A DNA stretch of 14,140 nucleotides from Filomicrobium sp. (GCA_030607105.1 JAUWFF010000003.1:1-14140); one strand, 5' to 3'. Numbered from the stretch's first letter, positions 6,762-13,938 are shown. Notes: generated by a model from the sequence alone, not told the origin. Program-made: numbers and translations.

Positions 6762-8291
6762 GTGCTCTATCATTGGTATGAATTTAGCCATGCCGCCGTT
6801 CGGCCGGTGCGAGCTGCTGCAGGAAACTACGGGGCATTTTTCAAGAACCCGCTTAATCCATTGACGCACACGTCGATCGGCCGCCATGCAGCGGCTGCAT
6901 GCGAGGTCTTTGAGCGCACCACCCGACGTTACGACAAACCAGAATTTGGCATCCGGTCAACTCAGGTCGATGGTGAGACCGTTGCGGTTGGTGAGCAGGT
7001 TGTGTGGCAGCGGCCGTTTTGCCGGCTGTTGCATTTCACCAGAGATATTCCAACCAAGCGCGTTGACCTGGACCCAAAAATCCTAATTGTGGCTCCGATG
7101 TCGGGTCACTACGCGACACTGTTGCGCGGAACCGTTGAACGGCTGCTTCCAGATCATGACGTCTACATCACGGATTGGCAGGACGCCAGCACGATCCCGC
7201 TCGGTGCGGGTCGCTTCGATCTCGATACCTACATCGATTACATCATTCAGATGCTGCAGCACTTCGGTGGAGACGTACATGTCTTCGCGGTTTGCCAGCC
7301 CGCGGTTCCGGTCATGGCGGCTATTTCACTGATGGAAACCGAGGGCGATCCATGCATACCATCGTCGATGATTTACGCTGGCGGTCCCATTGACACGCGG
7401 GTTAGCCCGACGGTGGTGAACGAGCTGGCCGAAGAAAAAGGCTCAGACTGGTTCGCAAGCAACGTTATCGAGGTAGTTCCGTGGACGAACCTCGGCTACG
7501 GGCGGGGGGTGTATCCTGGCTTCTTGCAGTTGACCGGGTTCATGACGATGAATCTAGATCGTCACCTGTTCGCGCACAAAGACCTCTTTATGCATCTGGT
7601 CGACGGAGACTGCGACTCAGCAGAGAAGCACCGCGTATTCTATGATGAATACTTGGCGGTGATGGACCTGACCGCGGAATTCTACCTGCAGACGATTGAT
7701 ACCGTGTTCGTCAGCCATGCTCTTCCTAAGGGGGAAATGATGCACCGGGGCCAGCGGGTCGACCCGTCGGCGATCCGGAGGGTGCCGCTCATGACGATTG
7801 AGGGCGAAAAGGACGATATAACCGGACTGGGTCAATGCGCGGCGGCGCACGACCTCACGCCCGGTTTGGCACCGTCTCTAAAATTGCACTATGAAGCCCA
7901 GGGTGTTGGTCACTACGGCATCTTTAATGGTTCCCGCTTCCGCAACGACATCGCCCCGCGGATTACGCAATTCATTCGCTCGCATGACCACCGGGCCGAA
8001 CACATCGCGCAGATGCCATCGATCGATGAGACGACGGCGAAATCCCTTGCCCATGGCGGGGCCTGTGAGATCTCCTCAGTCGCATTCACGTTCGAACCCG
8101 CGAACGACGCCAAGCCTGATCCGATGGCCAAAAAACTTCAGAAGCGAGGACTGCCTGTCGGTTCTTACCTGAGCGAAATCGAGGACGAGGACGAGGGACT
8201 CCCGATTCTGGCGCCGTTCCGCTTCTGGGCACTTGCATCCCGTATGCTTATCGAAGGGTTCTTCGGTCCCAGTCGCAATTCGGGAGGCTGA
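6762..8291 (+). CDS. phaZ: Intracellular poly(3-hydroxybutyrate) depolymerase with C-terminal extension
   Basis: Cytoplasmic alpha/beta-hydrolase that breaks down stored polyhydroxybutyrate granules. The catalytic nucleophile is a cysteine in HVFAVCQPAVPVM (C178), typical of PhaZ1-type enzymes (Cys183 in Ralstonia eutropha PhaZa1). The acid is probably D351 in IEGEKDDITG and the histidine H384 in GVGHYGIFNG, closely matching Asp355/His388 of that enzyme. The family signatures MLYHWYE and RHAAAACEVFER at the N-terminus and VAPMSGHYATLLRGTV (110-125) are present. The core ends near residue 410, where most relatives stop. Here about 100 more residues follow, with an acidic stretch (EIEDEDEG) and an aromatic amphipathic segment (APFRFWALASRMLIEGFFG) that might bind the granule surface (inference). 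Start is GTG 6762 with AAGGGGGAA at 6747-6753. No signal peptide, which agrees with the intracellular class. It stands alone and is divergent from regB. Confidence 0.93.
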   Translation: MLYHWYEFSHAAVRPVRAAAGNYGAFFKNPLNPLTHTSIGRHAAAACEVFERTTRRYDKPEFGIRSTQVDGETVAVGEQVVWQRPFCRLLHFTRDIPTKRVDLDPKILIVAPMSGHYATLLRGTVERLLPDHDVYITDWQDASTIPLGAGRFDLDTYIDYIIQMLQHFGGDVHVFAVCQPAVPVMAAISLMETEGDPCIPSSMIYAGGPIDTRVSPTVVNELAEEKGSDWFASNVIEVVPWTNLGYGRGVYPGFLQLTGFMTMNLDRHLFAHKDLFMHLVDGDCDSAEKHRVFYDEYLAVMDLTAEFYLQTIDTVFVSHALPKGEMMHRGQRVDPSAIRRVPLMTIEGEKDDITGLGQCAAAHDLTPGLAPSLKLHYEAQGVGHYGIFNGSRFRNDIAPRITQFIRSHDHRAEHIAQMPSIDETTAKSLAHGGACEISSVAFTFEPANDAKPDPMAKKLQKRGLPVGSYLSEIEDEDEGLPILAPFRFWALASRMLIEGFFGPSRNSGG

Positions 8292-8696
8292 TACAATAAT
8301 TTTCATCGGCGTAATTCGGTCACGCATCAAGCTGCAACACGGGGTCGTGACTGGCACATTTATCACACCTGTTGCGCCTCTGCGTACTGTTGTGAGCTGA
8401 GTGAGCTTAACTCTAAGTTTCTGATTTTTAATTACTTCTTTCGGTTTCTCCAATTCTGTGCGGCGCTTATAAAAGTGGGCGCGGCGACTTCGCAACAGAC
8501 CAATAGCTTGGCAATCTTGTTCATCGATCCCTCTGGCGCAGCGGACGGCGAAGCTCTAGACTTGAAGAACTGAACGGTTCGGACGGGCTACGTTAATATG
8601 AGGAAAGACGCTCTTTTTTGGGCGCCCAACTCCTAACTATCCCGCCCCCAAAACGGACCTCCATAAAACGAGCGCACTTCTAGCAAGGGTCCCCGA
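8292..8696. other. Intergenic region without recognised gene
   Basis: About 400 bases between phaZ and the metallopeptidase gene, somewhat AT-richer than the flanks around 8400-8460. The frames crossing it are shadows or lack start signals. No terminator with a U-tract was found for phaZ. A GGGCGCCC palindrome follows a T6 run at about 8614-8627, of unknown meaning. Confidence 0.5.
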
Positions 8697-9449
8697 ATGA
8701 CGCGGGTCGCAGACGACAAGAAACCTGTTCCCCTTGATGACCCGAGATTGGATGATCTGGGGGCACCGGTGGAAGTGCGCCGGCATCCGAAAGCGCGCCG
8801 CCTAACGCTTCGGGTCAGTCGCACACGGCGTGCCGTCATTGTAACCCTTCCAACGCAGTGCGATCTGGGTGAAGCTGGTTCGTTCGTCCACCGCCACATT
8901 GACTGGGTTCGTGAACGGCTTGGCAACTTGCCGGATCCGGTGCCTTTCGCACATCGGCAAGTGATGCCGCTCAGGGGCGTTCCGCACCGCATCGTCTTTG
9001 TGAAGCCACAACGCGGCAAAGGAGTCGTGCACCTTCACATGCCGGCGCGCGGGTTTACGGAAATCAGAGTCGCGGTGGATGGTGACAACGGTCCGCAGCG
9101 GCTACGCAACTGGCTGTTCAGGCAAGCCCGCCGAGACCTCGACGGAAGGGTTCTCGGACACGCCATGCAGCTCGGCGTCAGGCCCAAAAGACTCGTGATA
9201 CGGGACCAGACGAGCCGTTGGGGGTCGTGTTCGTCGACGGGCGCGCTTTCGTTCTCGTGGCGGCTGGTCATGGCTCCGCCATTCGTACTCGACTACGTTG
9301 CTGCACACGAGGTCGCGCACCTGCGCGAAATGAACCATGGGCCGCGTTTTTGGGCGCTGGTCGACGGGGTGGTCCCGAACATGGACGAAGCCAAGAACTG
9401 GTTGCAGGTGTATGGCATGGACCTGCACCGCTATGGCGTCAGTGACTAA
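8697..9449 (+). CDS. YgjP/DUF45-type (WLM/SprT-like) zinc metallopeptidase
   Basis: A 250-residue cytosolic protein of the YgjP-like M48-related family. The zinc motif is HEVAH (H204, E205, H208) in DYVAAHEVAHLREMNHGPRFW, with H214 in NHGPRFW as likely third ligand. Upstream sits the family signature RWGSCSSTGALSFSWRL (174-190), and the N-terminal part has the usual RRHPKARRLTLRVSR pattern (28-42) that opens the DUF45 domain. Length is typical. The start at ATG 8697 follows AAGGG at about eight bases. No signal peptide. It appears monocistronic and ends in a strong hairpin. The true substrate of this family is poorly known, so only the class can be given. Confidence 0.9.
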   Translation: MTRVADDKKPVPLDDPRLDDLGAPVEVRRHPKARRLTLRVSRTRRAVIVTLPTQCDLGEAGSFVHRHIDWVRERLGNLPDPVPFAHRQVMPLRGVPHRIVFVKPQRGKGVVHLHMPARGFTEIRVAVDGDNGPQRLRNWLFRQARRDLDGRVLGHAMQLGVRPKRLVIRDQTSRWGSCSSTGALSFSWRLVMAPPFVLDYVAAHEVAHLREMNHGPRFWALVDGVVPNMDEAKNWLQVYGMDLHRYGVSD

Positions 9450-9482
9450 GTAAGATCGGCTACCTCTTTTGCAACACGGTTC

Positions 9483-9513
9483 ATCCGGCCGCGCCATGAA
9501 GCGGCGGCCGGAT
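9483..9513 (+). terminator. Strong hairpin between convergent genes
   Basis: A perfect 10-bp stem (ATCCGGCCGC / GCGGCCGGAT) with an 11-base loop, followed by TTTCATC on the plus strand. It lies between the convergent metallopeptidase and cytochrome P460 genes and probably ends transcription of the former; with its perfect symmetry it could act from both sides. The U-tract is short. Confidence 0.6.
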
Positions 9514-9543
9514 TTCATCGGCACTCCCGAATGGGCCCTGCGC

Positions 9544-10044
9544 TTACTGCAGATGGTCGATGGAGAACAGGTGGTCGGTGTCCTTCAGCGGCGCGTGACA
9601 GCTGCGGCAGGTATTGAGGTCCTTGTTCAGCCGCTTGCCGTCGGGACTGAACACAGCGAAGTCCCAGTCGCCATTGCGCAGGTCTTCAGAAAAAGCCTCG
9701 CCCCAGCCTTGACGCTTCTCCATCACTGCGATGGCCGCAAGTTTTCCGCGAATGCGACGCCCAAGAACACTCTCCGCGACTTCACCTTTGTCGTTCAGTT
9801 TCGCCTTGTAGATCTCGCCGACGAGGATCGAGCCGTTGGGCAGTCCACCGTCCTTCGAGGGACCCGCCGCGGCGATATCGTTGGCGAAGAGGCGAATGAC
9901 CTGGTTGTCATTGCCGGTCCGATCGAGGCTCAAGTAGTTTTTGAACGACTTGTAGTCCTCGGGGAAAGCGATGCGAGGCTCTCCGGCGGCAACGAGTGTT
10001 GAAAAGCCGGCCAGAATAGCGATTGCGGTCAGACATCTTCTCAT
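9544..10044 (-). CDS. Cytochrome P460-family c-type heme protein (periplasmic)
   Basis: A 166-residue exported protein. The signal peptide MRRCLTAIAILAGFSTLVAA (1-20) precedes a mature beta-rich domain. A single c-heme site, CRSCH (146-150), lies near the C-terminus, where P460 and cytochrome c'-beta proteins carry it. The block around NQVIRLFANDIAA and LPNGSILVGEIYKAK (about 47-82) fits the cytochrome P460 family. Characterised P460 cytochromes oxidise hydroxylamine or bind NO, with a lysine cross-linked to the heme. Which lysine here (K80, K82, others) would do so, or whether it is a cross-link-free c'-beta form, cannot be told by eye. The start is certain: AGGAGG at 10050-10055, five bases before ATG. 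It lies 26 bases downstream of the truncated hemoglobin gene on the same strand, almost surely cotranscribed. A role in NO or hydroxylamine handling is inferred. Confidence 0.88.
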   Translation of the reverse strand: MRRCLTAIAILAGFSTLVAAGEPRIAFPEDYKSFKNYLSLDRTGNDNQVIRLFANDIAAAGPSKDGGLPNGSILVGEIYKAKLNDKGEVAESVLGRRIRGKLAAIAVMEKRQGWGEAFSEDLRNGDWDFAVFSPDGKRLNKDLNTCRSCHAPLKDTDHLFSIDHLQ

Positions 10045-10049
10045 TATTT

Positions 10050-10055
10050 CCTCCT
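10050..10055 (-). promoter_or_regulatory. Ribosome binding site of the cytochrome P460 gene
   Basis: Perfect AGGAGG on the minus strand, five bases from the ATG, in the short gap after the hemoglobin stop. It suggests efficient, independent translation of the second gene. Confidence 0.7.
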
Positions 10056-10070
10056 GAGGTGCATTTCTTA

Positions 10071-10535
10071 CTAAGTATCTTTTTTGCGTGCCGCCGCCTG
10101 CTGCAAGTGTTCAGGCTGCAGGTTCATAGCCTGCCACAGACTTAGAGCAATACGCTCGGCGGTGGAGATCACAATTGGTGCAGCTTCCGGAGAAAAAACT
10201 TGCTCGGCAACAAGCCGGAAGTGATGCAGCCAGACCGAAAAATCTACCGTTCTAAGCTCGCTGAGCTTCTTGTGGGCCGGTATCGGTCTGCCCTTATAGG
10301 TGCCAGTCTTGAGGAGCACCGAGGACCAGAACAATTTCATTTTCTCCAAATGCGCGGCGCGGTGGTCACCGATGCGATCAACAAAGATCGGCCCCAAGAT
10401 CGGGTCAGCCCAAACGGAATCGTAGAACTTTTCGACGAGCATGCAAATCTGCTCGTGGTCAATCGAAGGATGGGCTGGTTCCCGACCGACCTGATAGGCG
10501 GCCACGCGTAGCTGAGGTTCTTGAACGTCGGGCAT
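10071..10535 (-). CDS. Group III truncated hemoglobin
   Basis: A 154-residue soluble globin of the 2-over-2 class, group III (trHb3, Ctb-like). The helix B motif LVEKFYDSVWADPILGPIF gives B10 Tyr at Y38. H62 in HRAAHLEKMKLFW is the likely E7 histidine and W70 the E15 tryptophan. H88 in RPIPAHKKL is the proximal F8 heme ligand and W102 in FSVWLHHF the G8 tryptophan. These agree in kind and spacing with Campylobacter Ctb residues. About 20 extra residues precede the globin core. Such proteins bind O2 and NO and are linked to nitrosative stress or low oxygen. It is the first gene of a two-gene unit with the cytochrome P460 gene and is divergent from an Rrf2 regulator. The ribosome site before ATG 10535 is weak (GGGG). 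A NO-detoxifying role is inferred from context. Confidence 0.92.
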   Translation of the reverse strand: MPDVQEPQLRVAAYQVGREPAHPSIDHEQICMLVEKFYDSVWADPILGPIFVDRIGDHRAAHLEKMKLFWSSVLLKTGTYKGRPIPAHKKLSELRTVDFSVWLHHFRLVAEQVFSPEAAPIVISTAERIALSLWQAMNLQPEHLQQAAARKKDT

Positions 10536-10549
10536 GGCAGGCCCCGTAT

Positions 10550-10572
10550 ATAATTCATCTATTATGCATCTT
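10550..10572. promoter_or_regulatory. NsrR-like operator in the hemoglobin/Rrf2 divergent promoter
   Basis: A 23-base imperfect inverted repeat with right arm ATGCATCTT (10564-10572). From memory of the proteobacterial NsrR consensus (AAGATGCAT-type arms, 11-1-11), I count 17 of 23 matches, with the right arm perfect. It lies 15-37 bases before the hemoglobin start and overlaps the likely -10 area (ATATAC) of the leftward promoter. Repression by the adjacent Rrf2 protein is the natural inference. Confidence 0.5.
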
Positions 10573-10593
10573 TTCTTAGCATGCGTTACGCGA

Positions 10594-10599
10594 TAATAT
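10594..10599 (+). promoter_or_regulatory. Possible -10 box of the Rrf2 gene
   Basis: TAATAT, with a poor -35 candidate (TTTTCT, 10571-10576) 17 bases upstream. It lies just before the second palindrome, which would place that palindrome at the transcription start. Confidence 0.3.
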
Positions 10600-10600
10600 C

Positions 10601-10619
10601 AACATCTAAGATGAATGTT
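10601..10619. promoter_or_regulatory. Second palindrome before the Rrf2 gene, possible autoregulatory operator
   Basis: AACATCTAAGATGAATGTT contains a perfect CATCT-A-AGATG core (10603-10613) and AACAT/ATGTT outer arms. It shares AGATG/CATCT words with the upstream NsrR-like site and lies immediately before the regulator's ribosome site. This arrangement is common for autoregulated repressors. Confidence 0.4.
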
Positions 10620-10636
10620 ATGGGGAGTACTTGGTT

Positions 10637-11059
10637 TTGCGCCTTAATCGCGCCAGCGACTTTGCATTGCGGATATTGATCCTGCTCTGCAAGAACGGCG
10701 ATATGGTCTCTGTCGATGTGATCGCGGAACGGCTCGCGCTGCCCAAGAGCCATGTCATGAAGATCGTTGCCCGGCTCGCGTCGGCGGAATTTGTTTCAAC
10801 ACAGCGAGGGCCTGGAGGCGGCGTCCACCTAAAGCAATCCGCGACGGACATCAGGATCGGTGACGTCGTCCGAACCATCGAGCGAGAGTTTGCCGTGGTC
10901 GACTGTCTTGGCACGTCAGGGCCGAAGTGTGTCTTCGAACCGCGGTGCGCATTGATGCCGGTCATGACGGAAGCCACCGATGCGTTCCTGAGTGTTCTTG
11001 ACGGTTATGTTCTAAGCGACGTGGCCTCTGGCACCCAGAGGCCGCGCCGCGTCGCATAG
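10637..11059 (+). CDS. Rrf2-family Fe-S transcriptional regulator, NsrR-like
   Basis: Winged-helix regulator of the Rrf2 family. Starting at TTG 10637 it is 140 residues: MRLNRASDFALRILILL opens the DNA-binding domain, as in many NsrR proteins. LPKSHVMKIVARLASAEFV is the recognition region, and RGPGGGVHL the wing. IGDVVRTIERE leads into the cluster-binding loop with three cysteines (C90, C98, C104 in this numbering), spaced C-X7-C-X5-C. NsrR of E. coli has C-X4-C-X5-C, and RirA has the wider spacing seen here, so the ligand class is not settled. Start choice: an upstream TTG at 10631 is only three bases from the GGGGAG ribosome site (10622-10627); TTG 10637 sits at nine bases and gives the classical MRL start. 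Context (divergent hemoglobin and P460, NsrR-like operator) favours NO sensing. It converges with mbfA, seven bases apart. Confidence 0.85.
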   Translation: MRLNRASDFALRILILLCKNGDMVSVDVIAERLALPKSHVMKIVARLASAEFVSTQRGPGGGVHLKQSATDIRIGDVVRTIEREFAVVDCLGTSGPKCVFEPRCALMPVMTEATDAFLSVLDGYVLSDVASGTQRPRRVA

Positions 11060-11066
11060 AACTTCG

Positions 11067-12047
11067 TCAGGCGCTGCCGATCAGGATGCCGGCGGCGAAG
11101 ACCAGGGCTCCTCCCAAAACGACTTGGAATGCCGCCCGGAAAAATGGTGTCTCCATGTACTTGTTCTGGATCCACGCAATCACCCAGAGTTCAATGAACA
11201 CGATTATGGTGGCGATCGTGGTGGCGGTCCAGAATTCAGGGATCAGATACGGCAGAGCGTGACCGAGACCGCCGACCGTCGTCATCACGCCGGATGCAAC
11301 ACCTCGTTTGACCGGTGAACCGCGGCCCGAGATTTGGCCGTCGTCGGAAGCCGCCTCGGTGAAGCCCATGGAGATGCCGGCGCCGACTGATGCGGCCAGT
11401 CCGACAATGAAGGTTGTCCAGGTATCGTGGGTTGCGAAGGCAGTGGCGAAGATCGGCGCTAGCGTTGACACCGATCCGTCCATGAGGCCCGCCAGTCCGG
11501 GCTGCACCCAGATCAAAATGAATTGACGATGGGCCGCGCGATCCTCACTCTCGCGAACGTCCTCTGTTAGGTGTTTTTGTTCAAGTTTCTCCGCGGTTTT
11601 TTCGTGTCCAGCTTCGGCGGCGGCGAGATCGCCAAGAAGCCGGCGGGTGTCCGCATCCCTCGTTGATTGGGCCGCCTTCACATAAAACTGGTGGGCCTCA
11701 CGCTCCATCGCCGCGGCTTCATCGCGAATACGGTCGAGGCCGAGGTTCTCAATCAGCCAAACAGGCCGACGGGCATAAAAGCCCGCAACGTGTTCGCGAC
11801 GGACGAGCGGAATGGTGTCGCCGAAACGTGCCTGGTGCATCTTGATCAGTCTTTTGCGATGTCCATCTTCTTCGGCCGCCATGCCTTCGAAGATCTTTGC
11901 GGAGTCTGGAAACTCCTTGCGCAGCCGCTCAGCGTAGGAGCGGTAGATACGGGCGTCGTCTTCCTCCGAGGAGATCGCCAGTGCCAGCACCTCCTGCTCG
12001 GAGAGGTCTGAAAACTGTCGACGGCCCAGGTTCAAGCCCGGAATCAT
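11067..12047 (-). CDS. mbfA: MbfA: membrane-bound ferritin-like iron exporter (erythrin-Vit1 fusion)
   Basis: A 326-residue protein with an N-terminal rubrerythrin/ferritin-like domain and a C-terminal Vit1/CCC1-type membrane domain. Di-iron ligands appear in SSEEDDARIY (E28/E29 region), AAEEDGHRKR (E60, H63), MEREAHQFY (E115/E117) and AAEAGHEK (E145, H148), the ExxH pairs expected of the family. After about residue 175 come membrane segments around 176-235, 249-270, 275-295 and 303-326, including LMDGSVSTLAPIFA and the GxxMGFTEAAS element of Vit1 proteins. MbfA in Bradyrhizobium and Agrobacterium exports iron, protects against iron and peroxide stress, and is repressed by Irr when iron is low. 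The upstream region holds an Irr-box-like repeat. The start ATG 12047 follows GAGGG by about five bases. All expected parts are present. Confidence 0.93.
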   Translation of the reverse strand: MIPGLNLGRRQFSDLSEQEVLALAISSEEDDARIYRSYAERLRKEFPDSAKIFEGMAAEEDGHRKRLIKMHQARFGDTIPLVRREHVAGFYARRPVWLIENLGLDRIRDEAAAMEREAHQFYVKAAQSTRDADTRRLLGDLAAAEAGHEKTAEKLEQKHLTEDVRESEDRAAHRQFILIWVQPGLAGLMDGSVSTLAPIFATAFATHDTWTTFIVGLAASVGAGISMGFTEAASDDGQISGRGSPVKRGVASGVMTTVGGLGHALPYLIPEFWTATTIATIIVFIELWVIAWIQNKYMETPFFRAAFQVVLGGALVFAAGILIGSA

Positions 12048-12061
12048 GCAGCCCTCATCAG

Positions 12062-12078
12062 TTTAGAATAACTCTAAT
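12062..12078 (-). promoter_or_regulatory. Irr-box-like (ICE) inverted repeat upstream of mbfA
   Basis: TTTAGAA-TAA-CTCTAAT on the plus strand. The Irr box of alphaproteobacteria is an inverted repeat close to TTTAGAA-N3-TTCTAAA; the left arm is perfect and the right arm 5 of 7. It lies 15-31 bases before the mbfA start, just past the likely -10 box, where a repressor would block transcription. Confidence 0.6.
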
Positions 12079-12079
12079 C

Positions 12080-12108
12080 TAGATAGACCAAAGCGCGCAG
12101 CGCAGCAA
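12080..12108 (-). promoter_or_regulatory. Candidate mbfA promoter
   Basis: On the minus strand TTGCTG (12108-12103) and TATCTA (12085-12080) are separated by exactly 17 bases. The -35 matches 4 of 6 consensus bases, the -10 only 3 of 6. Its position directly upstream of the Irr-like box makes biological sense. Confidence 0.35.
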
Positions 12109-12684
12109 GACGATCGGTATTGTCTGCTTGCGCCGCAAAATCCAGTACCCAAGGATTTACGTGTGGGATACCCTATAATTAGTAACTTTGGCTCTGTATC
12201 GGCACATGTAGAATACTGACATGTATAATTTCTCATCTTGATGCAGATGTCGCGTTGATTTTGTGCAGACCCTACTTCTTCTCCAGTTCCGAATAGGCTG
12301 TATTATTTCTTGTTACGGGTAACACTTTCTTCCGATTTTCGCGGCACTTCAGCCCTGCTTGCGGCTAGCCGGTGGTCAAGACGCATGGGGGGGCGGGTGA
12401 AGTGTGAATCGGCGGGATGAAACAATTGATTGTTCGCGTTTTTCATCGTGACTGTTCCCCGCTGCAGAAACGCTGCCATAAGCGCAATCAATGGCCTCTA
12501 GGGTCCCGAACGCTGCCAATGTGCCCTCATTGGCACCGTTTTCTGTTGCCGCGGGTGTTCTTGATTACTTGCGGACCTTGAGGCAACTGTAGGAGCCTCA
12601 CCGATTGCGCCGTCACCCGTCGATCAGTTCGCGATCCAGCGTGATCTATTCACCAGCCCACAAGCCTTGATCGCGCAGAGCGGG
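12109..12684. other. Intergenic region upstream of mbfA and downstream of the MFS gene
   Basis: About 575 bases with no convincing gene, AT-richer at 12170-12310. A 62-codon minus-strand frame (12303-12491) exists but has no recognisable pattern. The only clear structure is the palindrome at 12514-12535. Confidence 0.5.
12514..12535. repeat. Perfect 8-bp inverted repeat TGCCAATG-N6-CATTGGCA
   Basis: The stem could form a hairpin with a six-base loop, followed on the plus strand by CCGTTTTCT. It may be a terminator, or an operator with TGCCAATG half-sites. It lies about 150 bases past the MFS stop and is not directly attached to any gene. Confidence 0.45.
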
Positions 12685-13938
12685 CTAGCTTGTGACAGTG
12701 TGCGAATCCGGCTGGCGGACCAGTTGCCACGTCGCCAGCAACCCGAGGCATGAAAAAACGCTGAGACAGGCGAAGTAGTAGCGATACCCCATGTCGACAC
12801 CGAACCACTCAACGAAATTACCGGCCAACGTATGCGCGAACAGATCCGGGGCATAACCAATCACGGAAACAAACCCGACCGTCATACCGGTCTGTGAAAG
12901 CGGAACGCCTGTCTCCTGTAACAATGCGTAAAAGACCGCGCGCAAGGCGAAACCCGCAAGTGCGGCAACGGCGACTTGTCCCCATAGAAGCCACAAGAGG
13001 CTTGGTTCCGACGGCAGCAACGCCAGAGACAGGTAAATAATCAAAAGCAAACAAAACGACACCCCAACCACCCGGGATGGATGTAAACGGTCGGCGATCA
13101 GTCCCGCACAAACGGCCGCAAGAGGACGCATCCAATCGCGGAAGGTTGCAAGTTGGGCGCCGAACAGCTTGGTCTGTTCATAGCCGCGCTCCGCGTAGGC
13201 CGGGAAATCAAATGTGCCGAGATACAAAAAGTACGCACAGAAGATCACCGAAGCGAGGAGCCAGCTTCGGCTCTTGGTCAAGATGTCCCGCCAATGCGTG
13301 GGCTGGGTTTCGGTTACCCCATCGGCAGGGATTTCGCCGGCGGGCTCGCAGTGAAGCTCATCTGGGACCAGCAGCCAGACGAGAGCCCCAGCAACAAAGG
13401 TAGCCAATGAATAATAAGTTATGACTTTGACTAGGCCGTCCGTGGGACTACCACCGTGGGCGAAGGCCAGTATCGCAACAGACGCCAAAAGCGCCGCGAC
13501 AAGGCCGCGGCCCGCCTCAAAAAGCCCGAAGCCTATGCCCTGCTGTTGTGCTCCGCCCCAGTTTCGAACCGCTTTGATGAGCGCGGCCCAGAAGGTCAGG
13601 ATTGATGTTACCCCCCAACAGGCATGCAATAGGACTAGACCGGTCTCGGAGGGGAGGCTCGCCATGTAGAGCCCGCCCAGCCCAGTCGAAAACAGCGAAA
13701 ACGCCAACAACTTGCGCGCCGAAATGCGATCAGCCAGCCAGCCGCCAGGAAAATACGCGGCCAAAGCGACCAGTCCATACATCGAATTCAGGAGGCCGAT
13801 CTCAACGGCCCCGAGGCCGAAGGACACTTCCATCGACGTTTGAAACGTCTTGCGAAGATAAGGGAGCATGTAGATGCTCTCGGCAGCCAATACCAAACTT
13901 CCAAAATAGAGCCACCGTTGTGCCTTGGACTGCGCCAT
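12685..13938 (-). CDS. Major facilitator superfamily transporter, substrate unknown
   Basis: A 417-residue inner-membrane protein with about twelve hydrophobic segments split into two halves by a hydrophilic loop (about 205-230, DELHCEPAGEIPADGVTETQ region). MFS motif A is seen as GGWLADRISARKLL after TM2 (about 65-78) and its counterpart GLIADRLHPSRVV in the second half. The start LYFGSLVLAAESIYMLPYLRKTF and the general pattern recall the organophosphate:anion antiporter-like or YihN-like MFS groups, but I cannot name a substrate. The ATG at 13938 follows CAGGCGACG, a weak ribosome site. It appears monocistronic, with about 640 bases to mbfA, and its link to its neighbours is unclear. The frame is intact. 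Confidence 0.88.
   Translation of the reverse strand: MAQSKAQRWLYFGSLVLAAESIYMLPYLRKTFQTSMEVSFGLGAVEIGLLNSMYGLVALAAYFPGGWLADRISARKLLAFSLFSTGLGGLYMASLPSETGLVLLHACWGVTSILTFWAALIKAVRNWGGAQQQGIGFGLFEAGRGLVAALLASVAILAFAHGGSPTDGLVKVITYYSLATFVAGALVWLLVPDELHCEPAGEIPADGVTETQPTHWRDILTKSRSWLLASVIFCAYFLYLGTFDFPAYAERGYEQTKLFGAQLATFRDWMRPLAAVCAGLIADRLHPSRVVGVSFCLLLIIYLSLALLPSEPSLLWLLWGQVAVAALAGFALRAVFYALLQETGVPLSQTGMTVGFVSVIGYAPDLFAHTLAGNFVEWFGVDMGYRYYFACLSVFSCLGLLATWQLVRQPDSHTVTS

Noticed and set aside
8076..8495. 139-codon minus-strand frame overlapping the phaZ end
   Set aside because: Most of it is antisense to phaZ and the rest shows no protein-like pattern.
12303..12491. 62-codon minus-strand frame, possibly a small protein (with an internal ATG giving 47 aa)
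   Set aside because: No similarity pattern, no hydrophobic or metal motif, and the start signals are weak (TTG, or ATG with GGGGA at nine bases). Not enough to call a gene.
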